Assembly (NCBI RefSeq): GCF_013282575.1
Contig: NZ_JAAAYE010000002.1
Span: 62,001 to 126,000, forward strand
Length of the DNA: 64,000 bases
Reading direction: 5' to 3'
DNA from: Paraburkholderia sp. NMBU_R16
GTDB taxonomy: Bacteria; Pseudomonadota; Gammaproteobacteria; Burkholderiales; Burkholderiaceae
Part shown: positions 47,854 to 58,226 of the stretch, piece by piece
Position numbering within the stretch: position 1 is the first letter of the stretch
How the letters are laid out: every line of letters starts with the position of its first letter
Position numbers and translations under genes: made by a program
Notes under the pieces: generated by a model
What the model saw: the letters and a program-made list of their open reading frames with translations, nothing else
The model's database searches: none
What the model was told of the DNA's origin: nothing

Positions 47854-47884
47854 GCTTCGCGTGTAGGGTTCGCGCGGGGTGGTG

Positions 47885-48505
47885 TCATCGGTCCAGGACC
47901 AGCTTGATGTCCAGTGGCGGTTCGCGGCGCGTCAGATCGACGCGCTTGACGCCAGTTTCGGGTGCATCGGCGTAGCTTACGTACTGGATGGTCCAACCGT
48001 CCTGATCGATCTCCTTGAGGCGCGACTGGACCTGCGGATCGGACACCGTCTTCGCGTGCGAAGTCGGCGCCGGCGACGGTTGCAACCAATAGCGCAGGCC
48101 TTCGACGGGCAGCGAAAAGCCGAGCGCGTTGCGCATCAGCGTCCCGACATCGTCAGCCGTCATCGGTTGGCGATTCGGCAACTCGAGCGTCGCGGCGGAA
48201 GGCGACGACGTCACGATCGCGAGCGTCTGGCCGAACGGGTTCAGCAGTTGCAGCGTGACCGTGTCGCCTTGCTCCTGCCAGTCGAAGTTGCCGTATGCAT
48301 TGCGGGGCCGGCCGTTGACATCGGTGTAGCTGACCGAGAAGCGGCCCCGGTAGGCGCGGTTCGTCTGTGTCGAGAGCGATGTCGCCGCGTTCGACGTGGA
48401 GGGCCCGCGCGTCGGCGCGACGGAGCAACCGGAAATCGCCGCGACCGCAAGTGCCGCCGCGACGAACGAACGAAGAGGAGAACGAAGGGGGAAACAAAAA
48501 GCCAT
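47885..48505 (-). CDS. lolB: Outer-membrane lipoprotein LolB
   Basis: 206 residues with a signal peptide and lipobox AAISGC (lipid Cys27). The mature part shows the LolB pattern: [35 protein letters not shown] (pieces) and the end [14 protein letters not shown]. It receives lipoproteins from LolA and inserts them in the outer membrane. Its ATG overlaps the stop of the TPR gene by one base (TGATG), so the two are translationally coupled. Confidence 0.93.
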   Translation of the reverse strand: MAFCFPLRSPLRSFVAAALAVAAISGCSVAPTRGPSTSNAATSLSTQTNRAYRGRFSVSYTDVNGRPRNAYGNFDWQEQGDTVTLQLLNPFGQTLAIVTSSPSAATLELPNRQPMTADDVGTLMRNALGFSLPVEGLRYWLQPSPAPTSHAKTVSDPQVQSRLKEIDQDGWTIQYVSYADAPETGVKRVDLTRREPPLDIKLVLDR

Positions 48506-50349
48506 CAGAGATCGTTGGTGTTGACCTGGAAGCGTTTGAGTGTCTTCACGAGCGTATCGTTGTCAGGCTCGAGCTTGCGGGCGTCGCGCCAGGCGGCCTT
48601 CGCTTTGGCCTGGTCTCCGCTCTTCCAGAGCACTTCGCCGAGGTGTGCGCCGATTTCGGCGTTCGGCTGCAGATCGTATGCCTTGCGCAAAAGCCGCGCC
48701 GCGTCGTTCGTGTCGCCACGGCGGTACTTGACCCAACCGAGGCTGTCCATGATGAATGCGTCGTTCGGCGCGAGCGAGGAAGCTTTCTCGATCAGCTTTT
48801 CGGCTTCGTCGAGATGTTGATTGCGGTCCGCAAGCGAATAGCCGAGTGCGTTATAAGCTTGGGGATTATCGGGCTGGTCCTTGATGAGCTGCCGCAGCTT
48901 CGACTCCATGAGCTCGAAATGCCCGTTTTTCTCCGCGGCCATGGCCAGGTCGTAGAGGATTTCGGGATCGTCGGGGAACGCGTCGTTAGCGGCCGTGAGG
49001 CGCGCTTCGGCCTCGCCGTAACGCTTCGCATCGAACAGGATTGCGGCGTCGGTGCGCGCGATGAGCGCCTGCGCGCGAGGATCGGGGCTTTGCAGATCGG
49101 CGAGCATCTTGCGCGCATCGTCGATCTTGCCTTGCTTCGCAAGCAACTGCGCGCGCGTGACACGGGCCGAAACATAGCGCGGGCTGTCCGGCGTAACCTT
49201 ATCGAGCCACTTGGCGGCTTGCGCCTCGTTCTTCTGCTCGATGGCCAACTGCGCGAGGAAGATGTAAGCCTGCCCGGCGTCGGCACCCGGGGTCTTCTCC
49301 GTGAGATCGGCGTACTGCTTCAGGTATTTCTGAGCCGCGTCGTACTGCTTTTGCTGGATCTTGATGAGACCCAACGCCATGAGCGGCGTCGGATCGTGCG
49401 GATCGAGGCTATGCATCGCTTCGAACTGCTTTTGGGCATCTTCGACGCGTTCGCTCGACAGATAGAGCTGCGCCAGCGCGAGCCGCGCATCGTGCGATTT
49501 CGGGTTTTGCTTCACGACCGACTCGAACGAGGCGATCGCTTCGTTGCGCGCGTCCGGGCCCATTTGCGCAAGCGCGAGCGCCGCAGGCAGGTAATCGGGC
49601 TTCAGTTTGAGTGCCTGCACGAACGAAGTCCGTGCACCCGGCTGGTCGTCGGCCAGCAATTGCTGGCGGCCGATCGCCGTCAATGCCTCGGGCCGATCGA
49701 GGTCGTGCTTCAACAGGTTCTGCAGCACATGCAATCCGCCCACGCGGTTGGGCCCGCGCGAAAGCAGGACCTGGAGCGCGAGGATCGAGCTGCCGCGCTC
49801 GGCGGCGGGAACCTTGGCCAACTCGGCCGCGAGCATCGGTTCGGCGTCGTCGGGCTTGCCCGACAGCACGAGCAGCGACGCGTCGAGTTGCGCGGCGCGC
49901 TCGGAGTTGGGCGCGTATTGCCGCCACAGCTGCGCGGCGGCGAGCGCATCGGTCGGGCTTTGTGCGGCAATGGCGATTTCGGCGGCGCGCTGCGCCATGC
50001 GCGGATCGTGGGTGTCCCGAGCGAGCGCCAGATACGTCTGGTAAGCCGGCGCCGGTTCATTGCGCTGCAATGCGATTTCAGCCGCGAGTACCTGGAAAAC
50101 GATCTGGCTCGTGAGCGGCACGTCCGGCAAGCCTTTTGTCTCCTCGGGCAGCGAGGAAGAGAAAAGGTCGGTGCTCGATGAGGCCGTGGCCGAATCGTCG
50201 GACGGCGCCGGATCTTGTGCGAACGCGGGATACGCGGCGAGCGCGAATGCGGTGACAAGGCCCGCGGCGATCCGGCCGACAGGGGCGCCGCGTCGGGCTG
50301 AGCGCACGCTGTCCGGGCGCGTCGAAGGCAGCTTCAGGGACAAAATCAT
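48505..50349 (-). CDS. Periplasmic/outer-membrane tetratricopeptide repeat protein
   Basis: 614 residues. A signal-like hydrophobic stretch (about 26-45, IAAGLVTAFALAAYPAFAQ) is followed by many TPR units spanning most of the length. Examples are ARTSFVQALKLKPDYLPAAL, EAIASFESVVKQNPKSHDARLAL and QPDNPQAYNALGYSLADRNQ. TPRs form protein-binding scaffolds; the partner is unknown. Its coupling to lolB is conserved in the family and suggests an envelope-assembly role. No enzymatic domain is visible. It is divergent from mutM. Confidence 0.85.
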   Translation of the reverse strand: MILSLKLPSTRPDSVRSARRGAPVGRIAAGLVTAFALAAYPAFAQDPAPSDDSATASSSTDLFSSSLPEETKGLPDVPLTSQIVFQVLAAEIALQRNEPAPAYQTYLALARDTHDPRMAQRAAEIAIAAQSPTDALAAAQLWRQYAPNSERAAQLDASLLVLSGKPDDAEPMLAAELAKVPAAERGSSILALQVLLSRGPNRVGGLHVLQNLLKHDLDRPEALTAIGRQQLLADDQPGARTSFVQALKLKPDYLPAALALAQMGPDARNEAIASFESVVKQNPKSHDARLALAQLYLSSERVEDAQKQFEAMHSLDPHDPTPLMALGLIKIQQKQYDAAQKYLKQYADLTEKTPGADAGQAYIFLAQLAIEQKNEAQAAKWLDKVTPDSPRYVSARVTRAQLLAKQGKIDDARKMLADLQSPDPRAQALIARTDAAILFDAKRYGEAEARLTAANDAFPDDPEILYDLAMAAEKNGHFELMESKLRQLIKDQPDNPQAYNALGYSLADRNQHLDEAEKLIEKASSLAPNDAFIMDSLGWVKYRRGDTNDAARLLRKAYDLQPNAEIGAHLGEVLWKSGDQAKAKAAWRDARKLEPDNDTLVKTLKRFQVNTNDL

Positions 50350-50375
50350 GGAGATCCGTTCGAGGGTTTCAGTCG

Positions 50376-50397
50376 ATTGTAACGCGCTCGCTACAAT
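50376..50397. promoter_or_regulatory. Back-to-back -10 boxes between the TPR gene and mutM
   Basis: ATTGTA (50376-50381; TACAAT on the minus strand) and TACAAT (50392-50397, plus strand) are ten bases apart and mirror each other. Each is placed to serve one of the divergent genes. No strong -35 hexamers are visible. Confidence 0.4.
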
Positions 50398-50456
50398 ACA
50401 CGCAGATTCGACCGCGCAAGTAGCGCCCTATCTCCAGTGATTCACAGCCAATTGAC

Positions 50457-51284
50457 ATGCCAGAGCTGCCAGAAGTCGAAGTGACCCGCCGCGGTATCGA
50501 GCCCTACGTGCGCGGGCGCCGCGTGGAGCGCGTCGACGTGCGCACGCCGGCTTTGCGCTGGCCCATTCCGGCGCAACTCGCGGCCACGCTGGCCCGGCAG
50601 CAGATCAGGGCAGTGGGGCGACGCGGCAAGTACCTGCTGTTCGAGATCGACGCCGGCTGGTTCATCGTCCATCTCGGCATGACCGGCACGCTGCGCGTCT
50701 TGCCGCACGCCGGCATTCCGGCGCCAGCCAGGCACGACCATATCGACTGGATCTTCGATGAATTCGTGCTGCGCTACCGCGATCCGCGCCGCTTCGGGGC
50801 CGTCCTTTGGCATCCGCGCACCGCTGGCAGCATCGATACTCATCCGCTGTTGGCCGGCCTCGGGGTCGAACCGTTCTCGCCCGAGTTCACGGGTGCGCTG
50901 ATTCACCAGCGCACGCGCGGGCGCAAGGTGTCGATCAAGCAGGCGCTCCTGGCGGGAGACATCGTCGTAGGCGTCGGCAACATTTACGCTTCCGAGAGCC
51001 TGTTTCGAGCCGGTATCCGGCCGACGACCGCGGCCGGTCGCCTGTCGAACACGCGCTGCGAGCGGCTCGCGCAAGCCGTGTGCGCCACGCTTGCCGCGGC
51101 GATCGAGCGCGGCGGCAGCACGCTGCGCGATTTCGTCGGCAGCGACGGCGAAAGCGGCTACTTCCAGCTCGATTGCCATGTCTACGACCGGGCCGGCTTG
51201 CCGTGCCGCGTTTGCGGCACCCCTATCCGGCATCTCGTGCAGGGGCAGCGCTCGACGTATTTCTGTGCGCATTGCCAGCGCTGA
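50457..51284 (+). CDS. mutM: Formamidopyrimidine-DNA glycosylase
   Basis: 275 residues. It begins [13 protein letters not shown], in which Pro1 of the mature protein and Glu2 are the catalytic residues. The ERG helix-two-turn-helix region is [24 protein letters not shown] (pieces). The C-terminal zinc finger is CRVC...CAHC, complete. It excises 8-oxoguanine and opened purines. It is followed 17 bases later by mutY, its partner in 8-oxoG defence. Confidence 0.97.
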   Translation: MPELPEVEVTRRGIEPYVRGRRVERVDVRTPALRWPIPAQLAATLARQQIRAVGRRGKYLLFEIDAGWFIVHLGMTGTLRVLPHAGIPAPARHDHIDWIFDEFVLRYRDPRRFGAVLWHPRTAGSIDTHPLLAGLGVEPFSPEFTGALIHQRTRGRKVSIKQALLAGDIVVGVGNIYASESLFRAGIRPTTAAGRLSNTRCERLAQAVCATLAAAIERGGSTLRDFVGSDGESGYFQLDCHVYDRAGLPCRVCGTPIRHLVQGQRSTYFCAHCQR

Positions 51285-51301
51285 CTTCAACTTTTTCTCT
51301 C

Positions 51302-52435
51302 ATGTCCGACCTTGCTCTGATCGCGCCCGATTGCACGGCGCCTGCCCCAGTCGAGATGCGTGCCGTCTTTGCCGAGCGTCTCATCGCCTGGCAGCGCCGG
51401 CACGGCCGTCATGACCTGCCGTGGCAAAACACGCGCGACCCTTATCGGATCTGGCTCTCCGAGATCATGTTGCAACAGACGCAAGTCGCAACGGTGATTC
51501 CCTACTACGCCCGGTTCCTCTCGCGCTTTCCCGATGTCGCCGCGCTGGCCGCGGCGAGCGTCGACGACGTCATGGCGCTTTGGGCGGGCCTCGGTTACTA
51601 CACCCGTGCGCGCAATTTGCACCGCTGCGCACAAGTCGTCGTCGCGCAGCATGGCGGCGAATTTCCGGCATCGCCGGACGCGCTCGCCACGCTGCCCGGC
51701 ATTGGCCGATCGACTGCGGCTGCGATCGCGTCGTTCGCATTCGGCGCGCGTGCGACGATCCTCGATGGCAACGTCAAGCGTGTGCTCGCCCGCATCTTCG
51801 GCATCGACGGATTTCCTGGCGACAAACGCGTGGAGATAGCCATGTGGGCGCTGGCCGACACGCTGATGCCGGGCGCGGACGCCAGCAGCGCCCAAGTAAG
51901 TGCCTACACCCAAGGTCTGATGGATCTTGGCGCGACGCTGTGCGTACGCGGCAAACCCGATTGTGCGCGCTGTCCATTTGCCGCCGAATGCGTGGCCAAC
52001 TTGACGGGGCGGCAGCGCGAGCTACCCGTCGCGCGCCCGAAAAAGACGATTCCCACTCGCCGTACCTGGATGTTGATATTGCGCGACGGGCCCGCCGTGC
52101 TGCTCGAACGGCGTCCGCCCACGGGCATCTGGGGCGGACTATGGAGCTTGCCCGAAGCGGCCGATGAAGCCGCGCTCGCCGCGCGGGCGGGCGAACTCGG
52201 CGCGACGAATGCGCTGGCTCGCCTCGCGCCGCTCACGCATACGTTTACCCACTTCAGGCTCGATATCGAACCGCGCCTGGCGGTCTACGATGTGCGCGCG
52301 GCGCAAGGTGCGAGCGAGCTACGCGACGAACAGAGCGAATGGGTGCCGCTGGACGAACTCGACGCCTATGGCGTGCCTGCGCCGGTGCGCAAGCTGCTCG
52401 AGGGGCTCAAGGGCCTGACGGGCTCGTTGCTATGA
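51302..52435 (+). CDS. mutY: Adenine DNA glycosylase
   Basis: 377 residues. HhH-GPD glycosylase domain: WQNTRDPYRIWLSEIMLQQTQVATV (pieces; catalytic Glu in SEIMLQQTQ), LPGIGRSTAAAIASFAFG hairpin, catalytic Asp in ILDGNVKRVLAR. The 4Fe-4S loop CVRGKPDCARCPFAAEC is complete. A NUDIX-like C-terminal domain (about 245-370) recognises 8-oxoG. It removes A mispaired with 8-oxoG. It forms an operon with mutM. Confidence 0.96.
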   Translation: MSDLALIAPDCTAPAPVEMRAVFAERLIAWQRRHGRHDLPWQNTRDPYRIWLSEIMLQQTQVATVIPYYARFLSRFPDVAALAAASVDDVMALWAGLGYYTRARNLHRCAQVVVAQHGGEFPASPDALATLPGIGRSTAAAIASFAFGARATILDGNVKRVLARIFGIDGFPGDKRVEIAMWALADTLMPGADASSAQVSAYTQGLMDLGATLCVRGKPDCARCPFAAECVANLTGRQRELPVARPKKTIPTRRTWMLILRDGPAVLLERRPPTGIWGGLWSLPEAADEAALAARAGELGATNALARLAPLTHTFTHFRLDIEPRLAVYDVRAAQGASELRDEQSEWVPLDELDAYGVPAPVRKLLEGLKGLTGSLL

Positions 52436-52502
52436 CGCGGGGGCCCCAGCGCCATGGCGAGCTATTCACGTAAAACACGCGCTTCGAACATCGACCGTCC
52501 GG

Positions 52503-53138
52503 CTAGAGCAACTGATGCTGCTGCATATAGTGGTGGACGCAATCGATGCGAGCGTTGACGTCGACGAGCTCCATGAGTCTCTGGCGCGCCCGCAACGGGA
52601 TTTGCAACACTTCCGAGAGCCGATTCGAGACCCACGTGGGATCGTCGAAGCGCAGCGGCTCGCCGAACGGCTGACACTCCGGGTCGCGCTCGCGAAGCGT
52701 TTCGATGATGCGTTCGAGCACTTCCGCGCAGGCACCGAACTTCGCCAGGGCGTCGGCGCCTTCGAGCGGAATGTCCGGGGCGAGCGGCTCGGCCATGCCG
52801 ACGAGCAGACCGCTCGCTTCCACCCGGTGCGAGAGCAGCCGGAAGCGCCCGGTGCCGCGGGCGCGAACGTGCAGCATGCCGAACTCGTCGACATCGCAAT
52901 GCTCGATGCGCGCGAGACAACCGATTGCTTCGGGCACGGCGGGCTCGTCGCCGTGCGCCACTTCGCTTCCGCTTTTCAGCAGGCACACGCCGAAGGGGGC
53001 ATCCTCGCGCAAGCACGTTCGTGCCATGTCGAGATAGCGCGCCTCGAAAATCTTAAGCGGCAAGGTCCCGTCGGGGAACAGCACCGTGTGCAGGGGAAAG
53101 AGCGGTAGATCGGCGTAGACGGCAGGATTGGAGGACAT
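52503..53138 (-). CDS. LON-substrate-binding-domain protein (stand-alone)
   Basis: 211 residues, starting MSSNPAVYADLPLFPLHTVLFPDG. It carries the N-terminal LON domain (PLFPLHTVLFPDGTLPLKIFEARYLDM in pieces; FGVCLLKSGSEV; IGCLARIEHCD; LHVRARGTGRFRLLS) and no AAA+ or protease domain. Such proteins are widespread but little studied. It is downstream of rapZ with a 42-base gap and may be the last gene of the ptsN-hprK-rapZ transcript. Confidence 0.88.
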   Translation of the reverse strand: MSSNPAVYADLPLFPLHTVLFPDGTLPLKIFEARYLDMARTCLREDAPFGVCLLKSGSEVAHGDEPAVPEAIGCLARIEHCDVDEFGMLHVRARGTGRFRLLSHRVEASGLLVGMAEPLAPDIPLEGADALAKFGACAEVLERIIETLRERDPECQPFGEPLRFDDPTWVSNRLSEVLQIPLRARQRLMELVDVNARIDCVHHYMQQHQLL

Positions 53139-53180
53139 GGCGCAACGCTTCGAAAGAGCCGCTGCCTTGAGCGCGGCGGG

Positions 53181-54080
53181 TTAAGCCACTAGTCTCGACG
53201 ATTCGCCGATTTGAACCGGCGCGTCCCGGTGCCGCACGATGACGGTCGCTTCGCGGGCAAGACGCGCGGCGAGCGTCTCCGCGATGAACACGGAGCGGTG
53301 CTGCCCGCCCGTGCATCCGATCGCGACGGTCAAGTAGCTGCGGTTGTCTTCGCGGAACCGCGGCAGCCACTTCATCACGAAGGTATGAATATCGTCGATC
53401 ATCTCGTGAACGATCGGCAGTGCATCCAGGTAATCGATGACCGCTTTATCGCGTCCGGTCAGTGGACGCAGACGATCATCGTAGTACGGGTTCGGCAAAG
53501 CGCGCACATCGAATACGAAGTCGGCGTCGAGCGGCAAGCCGCGCTTGAACCCGAACGATTCGAACATCAGCATCAAGCCTTCGCGCTGATCTTCGATGAA
53601 GCGGGTCACCCACGCCCTCAACACGTTCGCGCGCAAGCTGCTGGTATCGATCTGATGCCCGAACTCCGCGAGCGGCGCCACCAGGTGCCGCTCCCGCTCG
53701 ATCGCTTCTTCGAGCGAGGCGAGCAATCCGACATCGGCATCGTGCGCCGGCGTGCCCGAAAGCGGATGACGGCGCCGAGTTTCGGAAAAGCGCTGGATGA
53801 GCGACTGGGTGCTCGCATTGAGGAACAGCACGCGCACATCGTGTTCGCTGGCCAGATCGCGGATGATGCCGGGCATCTCGTCGAGCGAGGCGCTCGAACG
53901 GGCATCGATGGCGACCGCGAGCCGCTCCTGCCCATCGTCCTCGGTTGCCAGGTATTGCACGAGCGACGGCAAAAAGCGCGGCGGCAGGTTGTCGACGCAG
54001 TAATACCCCGCGTCCGCGAGCGCGTTCAGTGCGACAGATTTGCCGGAGCCGGAAATGCCGGTGATCAGGACTATACGCAT
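53181..54080 (-). CDS. rapZ: RNase adapter protein RapZ
   Basis: 299 residues. It starts [21 protein letters not shown], with the Walker A GISGSGKS at residues 8-15; a Walker B-like VAIDARS follows. The C-terminal half has [24 protein letters not shown] (pieces) and the signature [16 protein letters not shown]. In E. coli RapZ binds GlmZ/GlmY RNAs and RNase E to control glucosamine-6-phosphate synthesis; in other groups (YvcJ) it is a nucleotide-binding protein. The nag operon in this window uses the same metabolite. It lies with hprK and ptsN. Confidence 0.95.
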   Translation of the reverse strand: MRIVLITGISGSGKSVALNALADAGYYCVDNLPPRFLPSLVQYLATEDDGQERLAVAIDARSSASLDEMPGIIRDLASEHDVRVLFLNASTQSLIQRFSETRRRHPLSGTPAHDADVGLLASLEEAIERERHLVAPLAEFGHQIDTSSLRANVLRAWVTRFIEDQREGLMLMFESFGFKRGLPLDADFVFDVRALPNPYYDDRLRPLTGRDKAVIDYLDALPIVHEMIDDIHTFVMKWLPRFREDNRSYLTVAIGCTGGQHRSVFIAETLAARLAREATVIVRHRDAPVQIGESSRLVA

Positions 54081-54174
54081 GGGAGAAGAGTCGTTCGTCT
54101 CATCATATCACCAGCATCGGGCCTCGTTCGATCGGACAATGGGCGGGGGCGGCATGCGCCTGTCCGGCCATCGA

Positions 54175-55143
54175 TCACATGAGCTTGCCGGGCAACTGGC
54201 TGTCGGGATCCTGCATTGCGAGGCGTTGGCGGTCCATGAAATCGCGCAGCGTGTCGATACCGCGCAACTGCAGGATCGTATTGCGCACCGCGGCCTCGAC
54301 GAGCACGGCGAGGTTGCGCCCGGCGGCCACCTGGATCGTGACTTTGCTGATCGGCAGGCCCAGCACGTCGACCGTCTGGCTTTCGAGCGGCAGCCGTTGG
54401 AATTCGCCGTCCGGGCGGCGTACGAGCTGGACGATCAGTTTCAGCTTCATCTTCCGGCGCACCGCCGTTTCGCCGAAGATCGTCTTGATGTCGAGCAAGC
54501 CGAGGCCGCGCACTTCGAGCAGGTTTTGCAACAGCGGCGGGCAGCGGCCTTCGACGAAATCGGGGCCGAGTCGGACGAAGTCGACGGCGTCATCGGCCAC
54601 GAGTCCGTGGCCGCGGCTGATGAGTTCGAGACCGAGTTCGCTTTTGCCGAGACCGGAGTCGCCGGTCAGCAATACGCCCATGCCGAGGATGTCGAGAAAT
54701 ACGCCATGCAGTGTCGCGCGCGGAGCAAGAATGCGCGACATGTAAAGGCGCAGATTGTCGATGACGGCGGCGGCCGACACCGGCGTCATGAAAAGCGGCG
54801 TAGACGAGCGCGTACAGCGCAGCACGAGCTCGGGCGGCGCGGCGACTCCGCCCGCAACGACGAGAAACGGCGGCTCGAGCGCGATCAGCTCCGCCATATG
54901 GCGCGAGCGGTCCTCGTCCGTTTGCCGCTGATAGTAGTTGACCTCGGCATCGCCCAGCACCTGGATCCGGTTCGGATGGATGAGATTCAGGTGGCCGACG
55001 AGATCCGCGCTCGAGGTTGCATTGGCGACGGTCTCCGCCGAAAAGCCGCGTTCCCAGCCTTCATGCCCCGTCAGCCAGCTCAATTTGAGCGAGGCTGCGT
55101 TGTCGTCGAAGATGCTCTGGGCGTTGATGCTGGAAGTATCCAT
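54175..55143 (-). CDS. hprK: HPr kinase/phosphorylase
   Basis: 322 residues. The N-terminal DRTGG-like domain is followed by the kinase domain with Walker A at about 161-168 (GDSGLGKS) and the HprK signature region [18 protein letters not shown]. It phosphorylates and dephosphorylates the regulatory Ser of HPr. The HPr at 6042-6311 has Ser46 in the right context. In proteobacteria HprK tends to sit by ptsN and rapZ, as here, and links the PTS to regulation. It lies 122 bases after ptsN. Confidence 0.95.
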   Translation of the reverse strand: MDTSSINAQSIFDDNAASLKLSWLTGHEGWERGFSAETVANATSSADLVGHLNLIHPNRIQVLGDAEVNYYQRQTDEDRSRHMAELIALEPPFLVVAGGVAAPPELVLRCTRSSTPLFMTPVSAAAVIDNLRLYMSRILAPRATLHGVFLDILGMGVLLTGDSGLGKSELGLELISRGHGLVADDAVDFVRLGPDFVEGRCPPLLQNLLEVRGLGLLDIKTIFGETAVRRKMKLKLIVQLVRRPDGEFQRLPLESQTVDVLGLPISKVTIQVAAGRNLAVLVEAAVRNTILQLRGIDTLRDFMDRQRLAMQDPDSQLPGKLM

Positions 55144-55265
55144 GAATCCCTGACTCCGTCCAAATAGACTGCTACAGCCCGCCGGCCGTCGACGCGCGCC
55201 GCCGATCGACGGGCTGCGCGTCCGTGCCGTGTGCGAATGCCCTCCCGGGCGAGTTCACGATAGTT

Positions 55266-55721
55266 TCAAGGGTGCCACTGGGTGAGCAGCCGATGCAACT
55301 CCTCGCGGCTTGCTTCCGTATGCAGTCGTTCGCGCGTTTCGCGATCGGAGAGCAACTGGGCGATCTCGGACAGGATTTCGAGGTGCTGCTGCGTGGCCTG
55401 CTCGGGGACGAGCAGGAAGATCAGGAGCGAAACGGGCTGGCCGTCCGGGGCTTCGAATGGAATCGGCTGCTCCAGGCGCACGAAGGCGGCGAGCGGCTGC
55501 TTGAGGCCTTTGATCCGGCCGTGCGGAATGGCGACACCTTCGCCGAGACCTGTCGAGCCGAGGCGTTCGCGCGCGAACAGGTTGTCCGTCACTGCGCTGC
55601 GTGCGATTCCGTTCTGGTTTTCGAAAATCAGCCCCGCTTGCTCGAATACGCGCTTCTTGCTCGTGACGGATAGTTCGATGACGACGTTTTCGAGGGGAAG
55701 GAATTTGGCTAAACGATTCAT
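55266..55721 (-). CDS. ptsN: PTS EIIA-Ntr regulatory protein
   Basis: 151 residues, starting MNRLAKFLPLENVVIELSV. The phospho-His is His67 in GEGVAIPHGRIKGL. The EIIA-Fru/Ntr fold is complete (PFEAPDGQPVSLLIFLLVPEQATQQHLEILSEIA in pieces). EIIA-Ntr regulates potassium transport and sigma-54-linked processes by its phosphorylation state. rpoN lies upstream past hpf and the hpf terminator. A consensus -10 is at 55855-55860. Confidence 0.95.
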   Translation of the reverse strand: MNRLAKFLPLENVVIELSVTSKKRVFEQAGLIFENQNGIARSAVTDNLFARERLGSTGLGEGVAIPHGRIKGLKQPLAAFVRLEQPIPFEAPDGQPVSLLIFLLVPEQATQQHLEILSEIAQLLSDRETRERLHTEASREELHRLLTQWHP

Positions 55722-55854
55722 GTTGGCAGGCTAACGCGTCGCCTGGGCGCTCCTCGCGGCAACTGACGGGTTGTCGGTTTCGACCGGGCCGGTCGGATTC
55801 GTGGCCCGTGCCTCGAACGGCGACTTGGCCGGCTGCCCCGCAAATGACCGGCAC

Positions 55855-55860
55855 ATTATA
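55855..55860 (-). promoter_or_regulatory. Probable -10 box of ptsN-hprK-rapZ
   Basis: ATTATA on the plus strand is a perfect TATAAT on the minus strand, 134 bases before the ptsN start and downstream of the hpf terminator. The -35 region is poor. Confidence 0.5.
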
Positions 55861-55944
55861 AATCAGCCGGATAGGGTGTTGCACTGCGCAAACGTGCGGA
55901 CGAACGCGCAATTCGAGCGGTTCGGGCGGTGCGGCGCACGCATG

Positions 55945-55968
55945 AAAAAACCGCCCGTTTCAGGGCGG
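55945..55968 (-). terminator. Rho-independent terminator after hpf
   Basis: On the minus strand CCGCCC (55968-55963) pairs with GGGCGG (55956-55951) around a 6-base loop and is followed by six T residues (55950-55945). It separates the lpt-rpoN-hpf transcript from ptsN. Confidence 0.85.
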
Positions 55969-56013
55969 CTTCGCGGGGTGAGCGGCGCGCGTCCTGCGTG
56001 TCGCCCGCTCGAC

Positions 56014-56370
56014 TCAGGGCTGTGGCTGCTCGCCTAGCGGCGCCTCCTGGTGCTTGATGGCGTCGTGTTGATGTTCCTGGATGCGCTCTTTGTGGCGCAT
56101 GACCTGCCGATCGAGCCGGTCGATCATGAGATCGATAGCGGCGTACAGATCGCCGTTGGCGCTTTCGATGAAGATGTCTTTGCCCTTTAGATGGAGATTG
56201 ATTTCCACTTTTTGCCGCTTGTCCTTTTCCTTCTGATTGTCGACCGAGAGGACCACGTTGCCATCAATCACCTGATCGAAGTGTCGTAGCACCTTGTCCA
56301 GCTTGGTAACCACATATTCGCGCAGTGCTGGCGTTACTTCGAGATGGCGTCCACTGATCTTCAGATTCAT
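56014..56370 (-). CDS. hpf: Ribosome hibernation promoting factor
   Basis: 118 residues from the ATG at 56370 ([20 protein letters not shown]), behind GGAGAGC. The S30AE/YfiA fold is present: [31 protein letters not shown] (pieces) and [21 protein letters not shown]. It lacks the long C-terminal domain of long HPF, so it is the short form with a His/Gln-rich tail. It inactivates ribosomes as dimers in stationary phase. The rpoN-hpf pair is conserved. Confidence 0.95.
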   Translation of the reverse strand: MNLKISGRHLEVTPALREYVVTKLDKVLRHFDQVIDGNVVLSVDNQKEKDKRQKVEINLHLKGKDIFIESANGDLYAAIDLMIDRLDRQVMRHKERIQEHQHDAIKHQEAPLGEQPQP

Positions 56371-56541
56371 AGGGCTCTCCAAACAAATGGCCTTCTCACG
56401 CACATGGGCGCGACGTAACCGGTCGGAAAGCGGCCCGCTCGAACATCACCCCGCGTGACTGACGAGCGGCGGGTCGTCTCGGCCGGCCCTCGCGCCAATG
56501 GCATCGCGGCCGGAAAATGCCTTCCGCGTAAACGCGAAAAG

Positions 56542-58047
56542 CTACAGAGACTTGCGCAGGTTGACTGCCGGGATCTTCAGCGCTTCGCGGTATTTGGCGA
56601 CGGTTCTACGCGCTACCACGAAGCCCTGTTCGGCCAGCAGTTCGGCTATGCGGCTGTCTGAAAGAGGCGTTTTCGAGTCTTCTGCTCCTATCAGTTGCTT
56701 GATGAGCGCGCGAATGGCCGTGGATGAGGCGGCCCCCCCTGTGTCGGTCGAGACGTGCGACCCGAAAAAGTACTTGAATTCCAGCGTCCCGAATGGGGTG
56801 AGCATGTACTTGCCGGTAGTGACGCGCGAGACCGTCGATTCGTGTAAGCCCAGCGTATCAGCTATTTCCCGCAAAACCAAGGGGCGCATGGCGATTTCGC
56901 CGTGCACGAAAAAGCTCTTCTGACGCTCGACGATGGCCTGCGCGACGCGCAGGATCGTTTCGAAGCGTTGCTGGATGTTCTTGATCAACCAACGGGCTTC
57001 CTGCAGTTGCTGGCGCAACGAGCCGCTGCCCGGGTCGCCGCGATTGTTGCGCAGGATGTTCGCGTAGAGGTGGTTGATCCGCAGCCGGGGAACCACCTCC
57101 GGGTTCAGCTCGGCCTGCCATCCCTGGCCGGTCTTTCTCACGATGATATCCGGCACCACATAATCGGCTTCGGCTTTGCCGTAGGCCGCGCCTGGAAAGG
57201 GCTCGAGCGAGCGGATCAGCGCGTGCGCTTCACGCAGCGCGTCATCGGTCGTCTTAAGCTGTTTCTTCAAACGCGTGAAATCGCGCGCGGCCAGCAACTC
57301 GAGATGCTGCCCCACGATCTCCAGGGCGAGCTTGCGTGTCGGTGTATCGGGCAGCCGCAGCAACTGCAGCCGCAGGCACTCGGAGGCGGAGCGCGCACCG
57401 ACGCCGGCGGGATCGAAGCTGTGCAACAGCGCGAGCGCGGCATTCAGCTCGTCGAGATCGACTTCCAGCTCTTCCGGCAGATCGGCGATTACTTCGTCGA
57501 GCGACGCGGTGAGGTAGCCATCGTCATCGAGCGACTCGATCAGGAAAGTGATCAGTGCCCGGTCGCGCAGGCCTGCCTGCGTGACACGCAGCTGCGCCAT
57601 CAGGTGGTCGCGCAGGGTTGTCGTCGGCTCGTGGATCTGCAGCGGCGGCAGGTCGTCGTCGTCCGAGGGAGTCGACGAGCGGCCGTAGTCGTCCAGGTTC
57701 CACTGCGACGCATCGCCGCTGTCCGACGAGGATAGGCCGTTGTACTCGTCCGTGGGACCCGAGTCGCTCGTTCCCGCGTGCTCCGACGCGCCGTCGGAGG
57801 CGTTGCCGCTCATCGGCTCCGGCGCGCTGGGTCCGGGCGTCTGGGCGATCACGGAGCCGTCACCGGCCACGCGCAACGGACTCGCGATCCATTCCTCCTC
57901 GCTTTCGAGCAAGGGGTTTTGCGCGACCGCCATCGCCACTTCCTGCTGAAGTTCGAGCGTGGACAGCTGCAGCAGCCGAATGGACTGTTGCAGTTGAGGG
58001 GTCAGCGCAAGATGCTGCGACAGGCGAAGTTGAAGGCTGGCTTTCAT
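56542..58047 (-). CDS. rpoN: RNA polymerase sigma-54 factor
   Basis: 501 residues from the ATG at 58047 ([29 protein letters not shown]). Region I is Gln/Leu-rich, region II is acidic and variable (about 65-140), and the core-binding and DNA-binding regions follow. The RpoN box [10 protein letters not shown] is near the C terminus. It directs transcription from -24/-12 promoters such as the one before glnK at 809-824. A 179-base gap separates it from lptB. Confidence 0.97.
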   Translation of the reverse strand: MKASLQLRLSQHLALTPQLQQSIRLLQLSTLELQQEVAMAVAQNPLLESEEEWIASPLRVAGDGSVIAQTPGPSAPEPMSGNASDGASEHAGTSDSGPTDEYNGLSSSDSGDASQWNLDDYGRSSTPSDDDDLPPLQIHEPTTTLRDHLMAQLRVTQAGLRDRALITFLIESLDDDGYLTASLDEVIADLPEELEVDLDELNAALALLHSFDPAGVGARSASECLRLQLLRLPDTPTRKLALEIVGQHLELLAARDFTRLKKQLKTTDDALREAHALIRSLEPFPGAAYGKAEADYVVPDIIVRKTGQGWQAELNPEVVPRLRINHLYANILRNNRGDPGSGSLRQQLQEARWLIKNIQQRFETILRVAQAIVERQKSFFVHGEIAMRPLVLREIADTLGLHESTVSRVTTGKYMLTPFGTLEFKYFFGSHVSTDTGGAASSTAIRALIKQLIGAEDSKTPLSDSRIAELLAEQGFVVARRTVAKYREALKIPAVNLRKSL

Positions 58048-58226
58048 GGCAAGTTGGGTTTCATTGTAGAGACTTTGCCACAAGCGCGAAACCTCGCCGC
58101 GCGCGGTTTTTCCCGATCGAGGTCGGGCCGCGCGCCCCGGGGCGCGGGAGGGGGTAAAAATTGCAGACGGACGGAAAAGGCCGGGCCGATCGGGCCGACA
58201 GGGTGCCGCGCCCCGGCCCGAGCACG

